NCBI RefSeq assembly: GCF_022568835.1
Contig: NZ_JAKZHV010000001.1
Span: 124,001-188,000 of the forward strand
Reading direction: 5' to 3'
DNA length: 64,000 bases
Source: Arsenicicoccus piscis
Lineage (GTDB): Bacteria > Actinomycetota > Actinomycetes > Actinomycetales > Dermatophilaceae
How positions within the stretch are numbered: position 1 is the stretch's first letter; every line of letters begins with the position of its first letter. The notes below the pieces were generated by a model. The model was not told the origin of the DNA. It was given only the letters and a program-made list of their open reading frames with translations, and ran no database searches. Below are positions 50,683 to 59,699 of the stretch, piece after piece. Made by a program: the position numbers and the translations under genes.

Positions 50683-52089
50683 ATGGCCCTGCTTCCCCCG
50701 ACGTCCCCCCGCCTGCTCCCCCGGTCCACGTGGCCCGAGGCGCAGCGGGTGACGGCCCTCCTGCGCACCGAGACCGTCGGTGGCGCCCTCCTGCTCGCAG
50801 CCGCCGCGCTCGCCCTGGTGTGGGCGAACTCGCCCTGGCGCGACGGCTACTTCGCGCTGCGGGACGTCACGGTCGGCCCGCACGCCCTCCACCTGGACCT
50901 GTCGCTCGCCACCTGGGCGGCGGACGGCCTGCTCGCGATCTTCTTCTTCGTCGCCGGGCTCGAGCTCAAGCACGAGTTCGTCGCCGGCACGCTGCGCGAC
51001 CCGCGCAAGGCCGCGGTGCCGATCGTGGCGGCGGCGTGCGGCGTCGCGGTGCCGGCGATCGTCTACGCGGTGGTGGTCGCCACCTCCGGGGTGGGCGGTG
51101 ACGCGATGCGCGGGTGGGCGATCCCGACCGCCACGGACATCGCCTTCGCGCTGGCCGTGCTCGCCGTCATCGGCAGCTCGCTGCCGAGCGGCCTGCGGGC
51201 CTTCCTGCTGACGCTCGCCGTCGTCGACGACCTGATCGCCATCACCATCATCGCGATCTTCTACACCAGCTCGCTCGACCTCACCCTGCTCGCACTCGCC
51301 GTCGTCCCGCTGGCGCTGTTCGGGATCGCGGTGCAGCGCCGCCGCACCTACTGGTGGCTGCTCGGGCCGCTGGCCTTCGCCGCCTGGGCGCTCGTCCACG
51401 CGTCCGGCATCCACGCGACCGTCGCCGGCGTCATCATGGGCCTGCTCGTGCCGAGCGTGGTGAGCAGGAAGTACCAAGCACCCAACATCGAGCGGCTCGA
51501 GCGGGAGGTCCCGACCGACCACCCGCTGCGCGAGCACGCCGAGCAGGTCGTCCAGACCAGTGTCGGGAGCCGGATGGAGCACCACCTGCGCCCGGTGTCG
51601 GCCGGGTTCGCCGTGCCGGTCTTCGCCTTCATGGCGGCCGGCGTCACCGTCGTCGGCGGAGGGCTCGGGGCGGCCTGGCACGACCCGGCCGCCCTCGGCA
51701 TCGCCCTCGGGCTGGTCCTCGGCAAGCTCGTCGGCGTCCTCGGCGGCACCTTCGCGATGGCGACCTTCACCAAGGCCCGGCTCGACGAGGACCTCACCTG
51801 GTCGGACATGCTCGGCGTCTCGCTGCTCGCGGGCGTCGGGTTCACCGTGTCGCTGCTGATCGGCGAGCTGGCCTTCGGCGCCGGCTCCCCGCGCGACGAC
51901 CACGTCAAGGTGGCCGTCCTCACCGGCTCCCTCGCGGCCGCCGTCCTCGCCGCCGTGGTGCTGCGAGCCCGCAACAGGGTCTACGCCCAGATCGCGCTGC
52001 GCGAGGCCGAGGACCTCGACGACGACGGCATCCCGGACGTCTACCAGCCCGAGCAGTCCGCACCCCCGGCCCGGCCGGATAGCCGGTAG
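50683..52089 (+). CDS. nhaA: Na+/H+ antiporter NhaA
   Basis: 468-residue NhaA with about 12 helices. It has the hallmark [18 protein letters not shown] in helix 2. The helix 4 segment [17 protein letters not shown] has the broken TDIAFA region, and [19 protein letters not shown] has the paired Asp (DD) that bind Na+ and protons. The N- and C-termini are longer than in the E. coli protein (388 residues); the tail ([16 protein letters not shown]) is acidic and EF-hand-like in composition. It exchanges two protons for one Na+ to control pH and salt. Weak ribosome binding (gaaag) precedes the ATG, so control may act on translation through the leader. Confidence 0.93.
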   Translation: MALLPPTSPRLLPRSTWPEAQRVTALLRTETVGGALLLAAAALALVWANSPWRDGYFALRDVTVGPHALHLDLSLATWAADGLLAIFFFVAGLELKHEFVAGTLRDPRKAAVPIVAAACGVAVPAIVYAVVVATSGVGGDAMRGWAIPTATDIAFALAVLAVIGSSLPSGLRAFLLTLAVVDDLIAITIIAIFYTSSLDLTLLALAVVPLALFGIAVQRRRTYWWLLGPLAFAAWALVHASGIHATVAGVIMGLLVPSVVSRKYQAPNIERLEREVPTDHPLREHAEQVVQTSVGSRMEHHLRPVSAGFAVPVFAFMAAGVTVVGGGLGAAWHDPAALGIALGLVLGKLVGVLGGTFAMATFTKARLDEDLTWSDMLGVSLLAGVGFTVSLLIGELAFGAGSPRDDHVKVAVLTGSLAAAVLAAVVLRARNRVYAQIALREAEDLDDDGIPDVYQPEQSAPPARPDSR

Positions 52090-52171
52090 AACGACGAGAA
52101 GTGGGTATTCTCGGAGTAGATCCGCCATGTCACCCGCGACCGACCCGAGACATCCTCAGGGAGAGAAGACC

Positions 52172-52609
52172 ATGATCAACGAGACCGACCCGCAGGCCCG
52201 CAGCTTCGGCCAGCTCGTCGCCGACGCCACGCAGGACCTGTCGACGATCGTCCACAACGAGATCCAGCTGGCCAAGGCCGAGGTCAAGGTGGACGCGGCG
52301 AAGGCGGGCAAGGGCGCGGGCCTGCTCGCGGGTGCTGGCGTCTTCGCCTTCCTCGCCCTGATCCTGCTGCTCATCGCGGCTGCCTACGGCCTGACCGCCG
52401 CCGGTCTCGCGGCCTGGCTGTCCTTCCTCATCGTCGCCGTCGTGCTGCTCGTGGTCGCCGGCATCCTCGGCCTCGTGGGCAAGAAGGCCCTGTCCGGCAT
52501 CAAGGGCAAGCCCGAGCGCACCATCCGCAACGCGCAGGAGACCGTCGACGCGGTCAAGGTGGCGGCCACCACCAACAACGACCGTCCCGAGCTGTCCCGC
52601 ACGGCCTGA
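52172..52609 (+). CDS. Phage holin superfamily III-like membrane protein (DUF1469)
   Basis: 145-residue protein with an N-terminal amphipathic region (SFGQLVADATQDLSTIVHNEIQLAKAEVK), two transmembrane helices (about residues 50-75 and 80-105) and a Lys-rich tail. This is the DUF1469/putative Actinobacterial Holin-X plan; despite the name these are chromosomal envelope proteins. The ATG at 52172 has gggagagaag upstream; the longer frame from 52127 lacks such a site. It is followed by a strong terminator. Confidence 0.82.
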   Translation: MINETDPQARSFGQLVADATQDLSTIVHNEIQLAKAEVKVDAAKAGKGAGLLAGAGVFAFLALILLLIAAAYGLTAAGLAAWLSFLIVAVVLLVVAGILGLVGKKALSGIKGKPERTIRNAQETVDAVKVAATTNNDRPELSRTA

Positions 52610-52655
52610 CGCCCCCGCCCCGCTACGGCCGGGCCACGCACCAGGCCATCAGGCC

Positions 52656-52699
52656 GACGCGCGAAGGGCCGCCCCGACCGGGGCGGCCCTTCGCGCGTC
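52656..52699. terminator. Bidirectional terminator, perfect 20-bp stem
   Basis: gacgcgcgaagggccgcccc (52656-52675) and its exact complement (52680-52699) flank a gacc loop. It lies between the convergent holin-like and marP genes and is a very stable GC-rich terminator. Confidence 0.9.
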
Positions 52700-52722
52700 C
52701 TGCCCAGGTCTCGCTGCGGGGT

Positions 52723-53930
52723 CTACCCGTTGGCGCACCGGCCGGTGCCGACGGGCTCGCTCATGGTGGCGGCCCGGTCCAGGGTCGGGGCGATCGCGGC
52801 GTCGGTGAGCGCATAGCCCGTGGACGCGTCGTCCAGCGAGCGGGCGAAGATCGTGCCCGCGACCCGTCCGTCGGTCGTGAGCAGCGGACCGCCGGAGTTG
52901 CCCGGCTTGACCGCCGCATAGATCGAGTAGACCCGGCGTGTCACGCCCGCGCCCCCGTAGATGTCGTTGCCGGTGGCCACCAGGGTGGAGCGCACCGCGC
53001 GGAGCTGAGGTGATAGGGCCCGTCCAGCGGGAAGCCCGCGACGACCGCGCTGGTGCGGGCGGGCAGCACCGACGGGGCTCGGTCCAGCGCCGGCGCGTCG
53101 AGGGTGGGCGCGTCGAGCACGGCGACGTCGAGCTCGGGGTCGAAGTGCACGACCGTCGCCGGCACCGCACGGCCCTGCCCGCCGACCCGCAGGGTGACCT
53201 CGCTCGACCCGGCGACGACGTGGGCGTTGGTGACGACCCGGTGCCGGGCCACGACCCACCCGCTGCCCTCCTGGACCCGGCGGCAGGTGGTCGAGTCCGA
53301 GGTGATCTTGACGACGCTCGCGGCGGCCGCCGTGATGCCCGGGGTGCGGGTGACGCCCGGGTCGGGCGCGGTCACCGGGGTGATCGGCTCCGGCCCGAGC
53401 CCATCGAACACCCGGGGGAACTCCGCGATGTCCAGGGCGTTGCGGAAGCTGGAGAACAGCGCACTGCCCTGCGCAGGCATGACGTCGTCCAGGGCGGACA
53501 GCACCTTGGAGCCGGCGATGACGGTGGTGGCCGAGCGCGGGACGGCGGGGCGCAGCGCGTTGCCGAGGAACCACACGGCCACGCCGACCACCAGGAAGGT
53601 GGCGACCGAGCCGAGCAGCGAGTCGACCCAGCGCAGCGCCCCGATCCGGTTGGCGTCGCGCAGCCGCCGGCCGATCGTGCCGAGGATCGCCTGGCCGATG
53701 CAGGCACCCATCACGACGGCGACCAGGACCACGACGGCCCGCAGCATCGGGCTCCCCTGCAGCACCGTGGCGCGGTCGAGCAGAGTCGGGAGCAGACTCA
53801 TGGCGAGGACACCGCCGCCCACGAGGCCGATCATGCCGAGGGCGCCGGCGACCAGGCCCGAGCGCCAGCCGGTGACCGCGTAGGACACGAGCACGAGGAC
53901 GAGGATGACGTCGAGCACACCGGAGGTCAT
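52723..53930 (-). pseudogene. marP: MarP-type membrane serine protease, one frameshift
   Basis: CvpA-like membrane domain (four helices, residues about 1-125, starting [21 protein letters not shown]) fused to a trypsin-like protease. The triad is His in VTNAHVVAG, Asp in ELDVAVLDAP and Ser in GNSGGPLLT. The frame shifts near 52996, between GPYHLSSAR and VRSTLVATGNDIYGG, just before the Ser; adding one base gives about 402 residues, close to the 397 of mycobacterial MarP (Rv3671c), which is needed for acid resistance. The ATG at 53930 overlaps the Nudix stop (ATGA). Since the family is strongly conserved, the indel is suspect. Confidence 0.88.
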
Positions 53931-54580
53931 GACCAGAACCTCTCCGGGAGCACCTCGCGCCGGTTGCTGTCCCACTGCTGCTCGAGACCGGCGAAGGTGA
54001 GCAGCCGCGAGATCACCCCCGCGGTGAAGCCCCACACGAGCAGGCCGTCGATCTCGAACGCCGGTCCGACGTAGCCGCTCGGGTGCGTGACGGTGAACCG
54101 GGACGCCGGGTCCACGAGCTCGTCGATGGGCGCGCGGAAGACGCTGGCGACCTCCTCCGGCTGGGCCGGGCCGATCGGGTGCGGCTGCTGCCACCACCCG
54201 AGCACCGGCGTGACGCCGAAGAACCGGTGCGGCATGTAGAGCTCGGGGAGGGTCGAGAGGACCTCGACGGTGTCGTCGTGCAGGCCGACCTCCTCGCGGG
54301 CCTCGCGCAGCGCAGCGGCGACCGGTCCGGTGTCACCCGGGTCGATGGAGCCGCCGGGGAAGGCGACCTGGCCGGGGTGGCTGCGCATGGTGTGGGCCCG
54401 CTCGGTGAGCACGACGTCCTGACGCTGCGCGTCCTGCTCGTTCGGGGCCACCAGCACCAGCACGGCGGCGCGGCGGCGGGCCCCCTCCCGCGGCGGCAGG
54501 TGGGCGCTGTAGCCCTCGGCCGGGGTCTCCTGGAGGCGCTGGCTGAGCGTCTGCAGCCAGTCGGGGACGGGCGCGTTCAT
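53927..54580 (-). CDS. Nudix hydrolase (CoA pyrophosphatase-like)
   Basis: 217-residue Nudix protein. The Nudix box [19 protein letters not shown] runs on into REEVGL (residues about 72-96) with the expected G-x5-E-like and REUxEE spacing. The preceding [11 protein letters not shown] is the UPF0035/CoA-pyrophosphatase signature. It is predicted to cleave CoA or its oxidised forms, or another nucleoside diphosphate. The ATG at 54580 overlaps the nth stop; it corresponds in position to Rv3672c. Confidence 0.88.
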   Translation of the reverse strand: MNAPVPDWLQTLSQRLQETPAEGYSAHLPPREGARRRAAVLVLVAPNEQDAQRQDVVLTERAHTMRSHPGQVAFPGGSIDPGDTGPVAAALREAREEVGLHDDTVEVLSTLPELYMPHRFFGVTPVLGWWQQPHPIGPAQPEEVASVFRAPIDELVDPASRFTVTHPSGYVGPAFEIDGLLVWGFTAGVISRLLTFAGLEQQWDSNRREVLPERFWS

Positions 54581-55364
54581 CCGACCACCGGGGCGAGCGG
54601 CTGGCCGGGCGCCAGCTCGAACTTCAGCAGGCGGGCCGCCTTGACCGGGTCGGTCTCGCCCTCGCCGTAGGACGGGCACAGACCGGCGATCGGGCACACC
54701 CCACAGGCGGGCTTGCGGGCGTGGCAGATCCGCCGGCCGTGGAAGATGATGACGTGGCTGGCCATGGTCCAGTCGCGGCGCGGCAGCAGCTGCGCGACGG
54801 CCGCCTCGACCTTGACCGGGTCGGTCTCCTCGGTCCAGCCGAAGCGACGCACCAGTCGCCCGAAGTGCGTGTCGACGGTCAGGCCCGGCACGCCGAAGGC
54901 GTTGCCCAGCACCACGTTCGCGGTCTTGCGCCCCACGCCGGGGAGGGTCACCAGGTCGGCCATCGCGCTCGGGACCTCGCCGCCGAAGCGCTCCACGAGC
55001 GCTCCCCGAGCTTGATCAGGGCGTCGGCCTTGGCGCGGAAGAACCCGGTGGGGGCGATGAGCGTCTCCAGCTCGGCGCGGTCCGCGGCGGCGTAGTCCGC
55101 GGCCGTCGGGTAGCGGGTGAACAGCGTCGGCGTCACCTTGTTGACCCCCACGTCCGTGGTCTGCGCGGACAGCACCGTCGCGACGAGGAGCTCGAGCGGG
55201 CTCGTGAAGTCGAGCTCCGCGCGGGCGTAGGGGTAGGTGTCGTGCAGGATCCGATACATCCGGCGCGCCCTGCGGGTGCGCGCGACCGGGGTCTCGACCG
55301 CGAACCGATTCCGGGCACGGGCGGCGGCAGCCGGGGTCGGGGGCTGGGTCGGGGGCTGGAGCAC
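54577..55364 (-). pseudogene. nth: Endonuclease III, one frameshift
   Basis: DNA glycosylase/AP lyase for oxidised pyrimidines. The N-terminal part (55364 to about 55008) has [22 protein letters not shown]. The C-terminal part has the helix-hairpin-helix [14 protein letters not shown] with the catalytic Lys, the catalytic Asp in [12 protein letters not shown], and the 4Fe-4S ligands in [17 protein letters not shown]. The frames meet at a C-run (55004-55007), where one base is missing between ALIKLG and [11 protein letters not shown]. Corrected, it has 262 residues. The GTG at 55364 is preceded by taccct (55376-55371), six bases away. Loss of Nth would be unusual; a sequencing error is likely. 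Confidence 0.9.
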
Positions 55365-55370
55365 GTCGTC

Positions 55371-55376
55371 AGGGTA
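55371..55376 (-). promoter_or_regulatory. -10 element, leaderless nth-nudix-marP operon
   Basis: taccct on the minus strand ends six bases before the GTG of nth; no Shine-Dalgarno intervenes. Confidence 0.6.
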
Positions 55377-55463
55377 GGGGCGTTGGCTGAGTGTCGCCCG
55401 TAAGACCCGGCAGGTGATCGGTGAGTGATCGGCGAGTGATCAGCAGCGGTGCCACCCGCGTGG

Positions 55464-55469
55464 CATGAT
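55464..55469 (+). promoter_or_regulatory. -10 element, leaderless crp
   Basis: catgat ends seven bases before the GTG of crp. It supports the shorter start over the ATG at 55465, which lies within the hexamer. Confidence 0.5.
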
Positions 55470-55476
55470 GCCCTTC

Positions 55477-56154
55477 GTGGACAACAACGTGGTGCGCCGC
55501 TCCCCACTGTTCGCGGCGCTGGACGACGAGGCTGCCGCCGCCCTGCAGGCCATGATGACGCCCACCCGGCTCACCCGGGGCGAGGTGCTGTTCCACGAGG
55601 GGGTCCGCGGCGACGCGCTCTACATCATCATCGACGGCAAGGTGAAGCTCGGTCGCACGAGCAGCGACGGCCGCGAGAACCTCTACGCCGTCCTCGGCCC
55701 CGGCGAGATGTTCGGCGAGCTGTCCCTCTTCGACCCCGGCCCCCGCACGCTCACGGCGACCGCCGTCGCCGACACCCGCCTGGTCGGGCTCGGTCACGAC
55801 CAGCTGCGCGCCTGGGTCCGTCAGCGGCCCGACGTGTCGATGACCATGCTCACCGCGATCGCCCGCCGGCTGCGCCGCACCAACGAGCTGCTCGCCGACA
55901 TGGTGTTCACCGACGTGCCCGGCCGCGTCGCCAAGGCCCTGGTGGACCTCGCCCAGCGGTTCGGTCGCCCCGCCGACGAGGGCATCCTCGTCGCGCACGG
56001 CCTCACCCAGGAGGAGCTCGCGCAGCTCGTCGGCGCGTCCCGCGAGACCGTCAACAAGTCGCTCGCCGACTTCGCCACCCGCGGCTGGATCCGGGTCGAG
56101 AACCGCGCCGTCGTCCTGCTCGACATCGAGCGCCTGCAGCGCCGCTCGCGGTAG
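55477..56154 (+). CDS. crp: cAMP receptor protein-type regulator (Crp, Rv3676-like)
   Basis: 225-residue Crp/Fnr protein, the same size as mycobacterial Crp (224). The cyclic-nucleotide pocket is MFGELSLFDPGPRTLTATA, then the long dimer helix, DVPGRVAKALVDLAQRFG, and the helix-turn-helix LTQEELAQLVGASRETVNKS. The GTG at 55477 matches the family start and the leaderless -10; upstream in-frame ATGs add four residues only. It is divergent from nth and is the likely global carbon/redox regulator of this organism. Confidence 0.93.
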   Translation: MDNNVVRRSPLFAALDDEAAAALQAMMTPTRLTRGEVLFHEGVRGDALYIIIDGKVKLGRTSSDGRENLYAVLGPGEMFGELSLFDPGPRTLTATAVADTRLVGLGHDQLRAWVRQRPDVSMTMLTAIARRLRRTNELLADMVFTDVPGRVAKALVDLAQRFGRPADEGILVAHGLTQEELAQLVGASRETVNKSLADFATRGWIRVENRAVVLLDIERLQRRSR

Positions 56155-56187
56155 CCCACTCGGCCGGTCGAGCGCTGCCGCCGGCCG

Positions 56188-57012
56188 CTAGCGCGCGCCG
56201 GGCCCCTCGAGGTAGGCGAGCTGGGCCAGCACGCTCAGCCGCGCCGCGGGCCACACCGCACGCGGCACGTCCGCGTAGACCCGCTTCACGACCTCGTCGG
56301 CACCCTCGGCACCCGCAGCGAGCGCCTCGCGCACCTGGTCGAGCCGCTCCGCGCGATGGACGAGGTAGAACGAGACCAGCTCGTCCGCCTCGCTCACGGT
56401 GGGTCCGTGGCCGGGCAGGATCTGGGTCAGCTCGCCCGAGCCGGTCCGCGCCTTGAGCCGCGCGAGGCTGTCGAGGTAGTCGGCCAGCACGCCGTCGGGG
56501 TGGGCGACCACGGTGGTGCCGCGGCCGAGGATGGTGTCACCGGTCAGCACGGCGTTCTCGGCGGGGAGGACGAAGCTCACGCTGTCGCCGGTGTGCCCGG
56601 GCGTCGCGAGCACCGCGATCTCGAGGCCACCGACCTGCAGCCGCTCCCCCTCGGCGAGGTCGTCGCCGCCTCGCCCGATGGCCCGCACGGGCGCACCGGT
56701 CAGCTCGGCGAACCGCCCGGCTCCCTCGGCGTGGTCGGGGTGCCCGTGGGTGAGCAGGACCTGCTCGACGTGCTGGTCGTGGCCGGCCACGTCGGCCAGC
56801 ACCGCCTGCAGGTGGGCCTCGTCGAGCGGCCCGGGGTCGATCACGGCGACGCCCGAGGCGCCGGGCTCGGCCACCACCCAGGTGTTGGTGCCGTCGAGCG
56901 TCATCGGGCCGGGGTTCGGGGCGAGCACGCACCGAGCCCGGGCCGTGACGCGGCCACCGCGCCACTCGCCCGGGGCAGCCGTCGGTGCCGGTGGTGCGAC
57001 TCGTCCGCTCAC
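56188..57012 (-). CDS. Metallo-beta-lactamase-fold hydrolase (LACTB2-like)
   Basis: 274-residue MBL-fold protein. It has MTLDGTNTWVVAEPGASGVAVIDPGP (first strands), the metal motif LLTHGHPDHAEGAGRF, LATPGHTGDSVSFVL, VLTGDTILGRGTT and LPGHGPTVSEADEL. A C-terminal winged-helix part follows, as in LACTB2-type nucleases. Position equals Rv3677c. Its start overlaps the stop of the Nudix gene (ATGA), so it is co-translated. Confidence 0.9.
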   Translation of the reverse strand: MSGRVAPPAPTAAPGEWRGGRVTARARCVLAPNPGPMTLDGTNTWVVAEPGASGVAVIDPGPLDEAHLQAVLADVAGHDQHVEQVLLTHGHPDHAEGAGRFAELTGAPVRAIGRGGDDLAEGERLQVGGLEIAVLATPGHTGDSVSFVLPAENAVLTGDTILGRGTTVVAHPDGVLADYLDSLARLKARTGSGELTQILPGHGPTVSEADELVSFYLVHRAERLDQVREALAAGAEGADEVVKRVYADVPRAVWPAARLSVLAQLAYLEGPGAR

Positions 57013-57959
57013 CGCGCCACCCCGTGCTCGCCCGTGCCGGCCCGGGCGTCGGCGTCAGCACCGCGGGAGGTTCTCGGCACGCGGGCGCGCAGCACCGGGT
57101 CGGCGCCGGCACGCCCGGGCACCAGCTCGGGCTCGATCGGCCACACGGGCGGCTGCTGGGCCACGACGGCGGCCGCGGCGCCGGCATCGGTGCCGGCGTC
57201 AGCGCCGGCGTCGGCCAGCTCCTCGAGACTGACGATCGTCGGCGGCAGCAGAAGCACCTCGGCGCGGTCGTGGGCCGCGAGGACGTCGGCCGGGACGTAC
57301 CACCCGGCCAGGTCGGTCTCGGTCGTGCAGTCGTCGGGGTGCTGCCCGCTCGGCAGCAGCGCCGCGAAGAACGCCGTGTCGTAGCGGCGCGACTCGAACG
57401 GCGGCGTGATCCAGCGGCCCCGCAGCGACAGCAGGTCGGCGCGCAGCACCAGCCCGCGGCGGGTCAGCATCTCGGCGAAGGACAGCTCGCGGGCCTCCAG
57501 CGCGGCGCGGTCGGCCCGGTAGGAGTCGTCGGCCACGTCGGCCACCACGTCGTCGGCGCCGGAGCCGGCGAGCAGCACGCCGCACTCCTCGAACACCTCG
57601 CGCACGGCCGCCACGACCAGCCCGCGCGCGTCGGATTCACCGCACCCGAGCCGCTCGGCCCACTCCGAGGGACCCGGCCCGACCCAGGGGAGGTCGACCG
57701 CGTGCCGGTCGCGGAGGTCTACGCCACCGCCGGGGAAGACGGTCATCCGGGGTGCGAACGCCATCGAGGGGACCCGGCGCAGCAGGAACACCTCGAGACC
57801 GTCGCCAGCAGCGGCGACCCGGTCCCGCAGCAGCATGACCGTCGCCGCGAGCCGGGTGTCCGGGCCGACCCGCTGATCGCCCGGGAGGGCGAGCCAGGCC
57901 GCGGCCCGCTCCCCCAGCTCACCGGTCGGGAAGTCGCGCCAGTGCCCCAGCTCGCCCAT
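57009..57959 (-). CDS. Nudix hydrolase, long form
   Basis: 316-residue Nudix protein of the type found in actinomycetes beside the MBL-fold gene. VFPGGGVDLRD begins the box and REVFEECGVLL ends it, with about 30 inserted residues between them, as in the NUDT19/RppA-like COG0494 branch. An Ala/Asp-rich repeat (ADAGADAGTDAGAAAA, about residues 246-262) forms a linker to a Pro/Arg tail. Substrate unknown. Confidence 0.83.
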   Translation of the reverse strand: MGELGHWRDFPTGELGERAAAWLALPGDQRVGPDTRLAATVMLLRDRVAAAGDGLEVFLLRRVPSMAFAPRMTVFPGGGVDLRDRHAVDLPWVGPGPSEWAERLGCGESDARGLVVAAVREVFEECGVLLAGSGADDVVADVADDSYRADRAALEARELSFAEMLTRRGLVLRADLLSLRGRWITPPFESRRYDTAFFAALLPSGQHPDDCTTETDLAGWYVPADVLAAHDRAEVLLLPPTIVSLEELADAGADAGTDAGAAAAVVAQQPPVWPIEPELVPGRAGADPVLRARVPRTSRGADADARAGTGEHGVAR

Positions 57960-57970
57960 CGGGACCGCCC

Positions 57971-58438
57971 TCAGTCGTCCGCGAGGGCGACGAGCAGCTC
58001 GAGCTCGACCGGCGCGTCGAGCGGGAGCACCGCGACGCCGACCGCGGACCGCGCGTGCCGGCCACGGTCGCCGAACACCTCGCCGAGCAGCTCGCTGGCG
58101 CCGTTGATCACGCTCGGCTGGCCGGTGAAGGACGGGTCGCTGGCGACGAAGCCCACGACCTTGACCACCTGGGCCACCCGGTCCAGGTCGCCGACCACCG
58201 ACTTCACGGCGGCGAGCGCGTTGAGGGCGCAGGTGGCGGCTAGCTCCTTGGCGGTCTCCGGCGTGACGTCGGACCCGACCTTGCCGGTGACCTGCAGGGC
58301 TCCCCCGACCATCGGCAGCTGCCCCGAGGTGTAGACCCGTCGGCCGTCGAGCAGCGCGGGCACGTAGGCCGCCACCGGCGCGACCACGGGCGGCAGGGTC
58401 AGCCCCAGCTCGGCGAGCCGGTCCTCGACGGCGCCCAC
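57971..58438 (-). CDS. RidA-family deaminase
   Basis: 155-residue RidA/YjgF protein, counterpart of Rv3678c. It has VAAYVPALLDGRRVYTSGQLPMVGG, ATCALNALAAVKSVVGDLDRVAQVVKV and the C-terminal RSAVGVAVLPLDAPVELE. The Arg of RSAVGV is the residue that binds the carboxylate of enamine substrates. It removes reactive 2-aminoacrylate-type intermediates. It sits one base after the DUF4177 gene. Confidence 0.9.
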   Translation of the reverse strand: MGAVEDRLAELGLTLPPVVAPVAAYVPALLDGRRVYTSGQLPMVGGALQVTGKVGSDVTPETAKELAATCALNALAAVKSVVGDLDRVAQVVKVVGFVASDPSFTGQPSVINGASELLGEVFGDRGRHARSAVGVAVLPLDAPVELELLVALADD

Positions 58439-58439
58439 G

Positions 58440-58601
58440 TCAGGCCTTCGGGCGCTTGAGGTAGGCCACGAGGTTGCCCTCGGGCATGACGAGCACCTGG
58501 ACGAGCTCCCACCCGTCGGAGCCCCACTGGTCGAGGATCTGCTTGGTCGCGTGCACGATCAGGGGGACCGTGGCGTACTCCCACGTGGTCTTCTCAGTCA
58601 T
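58440..58601 (-). CDS. DUF4177 small protein
   Basis: 53-residue protein with the DUF4177 core WEYATVPLIVHATKQILDQWG followed by GWELVQVLVMPEGNLVAYLKRPK. Function unknown; counterpart of Rv3678A. The ATG at 58601 follows tagagt (58614-58609) by seven bases, so it is leaderless. First gene of the DUF4177-RidA-Nudix-MBL operon. Confidence 0.87.
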   Translation of the reverse strand: MTEKTTWEYATVPLIVHATKQILDQWGSDGWELVQVLVMPEGNLVAYLKRPKA

Positions 58602-58608
58602 GGTCCCG

Positions 58609-58631
58609 ACTCTAGCCCCAGCCTCTACCCT
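58609..58631. promoter_or_regulatory. Back-to-back leaderless promoters for DUF4177 and the ArsA pair
   Basis: The minus-strand -10 tagagt (58614-58609) and the plus-strand -10 taccct (58626-58631) are only 11 bases apart. Each ends 6-7 bases before its start codon (58601 and 58638). The two polymerases would compete for the same DNA, so the operons are probably inversely or jointly controlled. Confidence 0.65.
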
Positions 58632-58637
58632 GGCCGC

Positions 58638-59699
58638 ATGACTCCTTCGCCGGACCGCGTCCGGCTGCACGTCGTGACCGGCAAGGGCGGCTCGGGCAAG
58701 ACGACCGTGGCGACCGCCCTCGCGATGGCGCTGGCCCGCGACGGGCGCACCGTCCTGCTCGTCGAGGTCGAGGAGCGCCAGGGCCTCGCCCAGACGCTCG
58801 ACACCCCACCCCTTGGCCCCGTAGAGCGTCGGGTCGCCGACGGCCCCGGCGGCGCCGCGCTGTGGGCGCTGTCCGTCGAGGCCCGGGCCTCGCTGCTCGA
58901 GTACCTCCAGCAGTTCTACCGGCTCGGCCGCGCGGGTTCGGTCCTGGAGAAGGTCGGCGCGATCGATTTCGCCACGACCATCGCCCCCGGGGTGCGGGAC
59001 GTGCTGCTGATCGGCAAGGTCTTCGAGGCGACCCGGCGCACCAGCGGCCGGCCGCACCCGAAGGGCACGCCCGAGCACTACGACGCGATCGTGCTGGACG
59101 CCCCGCCGACGGGACGGATCACCCGGTTCCTGTCCGTCAACGAGCAGGTCGCCGACCTGGCGAAGGCCGGACCGATCCACTCCCAGGCCGGCGCGATCAC
59201 GACCCTGCTGCACTCGGATCAGACGCGCGTCCACGTCGTCACGCTGCTCGAGGAGATGCCCGTGCAGGAGACCGTGGACGCGGTGGCCGAGCTGCGCGAG
59301 GCAGGGCTGCCCGTCGGTGCCGTCGTCGTCAACCAGGCGCGCGCCGCCCTGCTCGACGAGCCCGACGAGGTGGCACTGCTGGCGCTGGCAGACGGGACCA
59401 TCGACGTCCCGGCCGTCGCCGACGCGGTCGGCTCGGTCGGGATCGACGACCCGCAGCGGGTGGCGGGCTCGCTGCTCGATACGGCCCGGGGCTACCGGGA
59501 CCGGCTCGACCTGGAGGCCGCGCAGTACGACCTGCTCGAGCAGCTCGGCCTCCCGCTCGTGCTGCTGCCGCTGCTGCCCGACGGCATCGACGGCGGTGCG
59601 CTCGCCGAGCTCGCGGACCTGCTCGCCGAGGAGCTGGACCCGGAGCCGGACGAGGACGCAGGACAGCTCGACCTGCCCGAGAACGGACTCGCGCGATGA
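58638..59699 (+). CDS. ArsA/Get3-family ATPase, first subunit
   Basis: 353-residue P-loop ATPase, counterpart of Rv3679. It has the full deviant Walker A TGKGGSGKTT (with the signature first Lys), LLVEVEERQGLAQTL and the switch region VLDAPPTGRITRFL. An acidic C-terminal tail follows (residues about 328-353). In mycobacteria the pair forms a heteromeric (BagA/BagB-type) complex linked to redox stress. The ATG at 58638 is leaderless (taccct six bases upstream). The stop overlaps the second gene (ATGA). Confidence 0.92.
   Translation: MTPSPDRVRLHVVTGKGGSGKTTVATALAMALARDGRTVLLVEVEERQGLAQTLDTPPLGPVERRVADGPGGAALWALSVEARASLLEYLQQFYRLGRAGSVLEKVGAIDFATTIAPGVRDVLLIGKVFEATRRTSGRPHPKGTPEHYDAIVLDAPPTGRITRFLSVNEQVADLAKAGPIHSQAGAITTLLHSDQTRVHVVTLLEEMPVQETVDAVAELREAGLPVGAVVVNQARAALLDEPDEVALLALADGTIDVPAVADAVGSVGIDDPQRVAGSLLDTARGYRDRLDLEAAQYDLLEQLGLPLVLLPLLPDGIDGGALAELADLLAEELDPEPDEDAGQLDLPENGLAR

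Noticed and set aside
52127..52609. Prophage lysis gene (holin)
   Set aside because: The protein matches a chromosomal DUF1469 family and no other phage gene is present.
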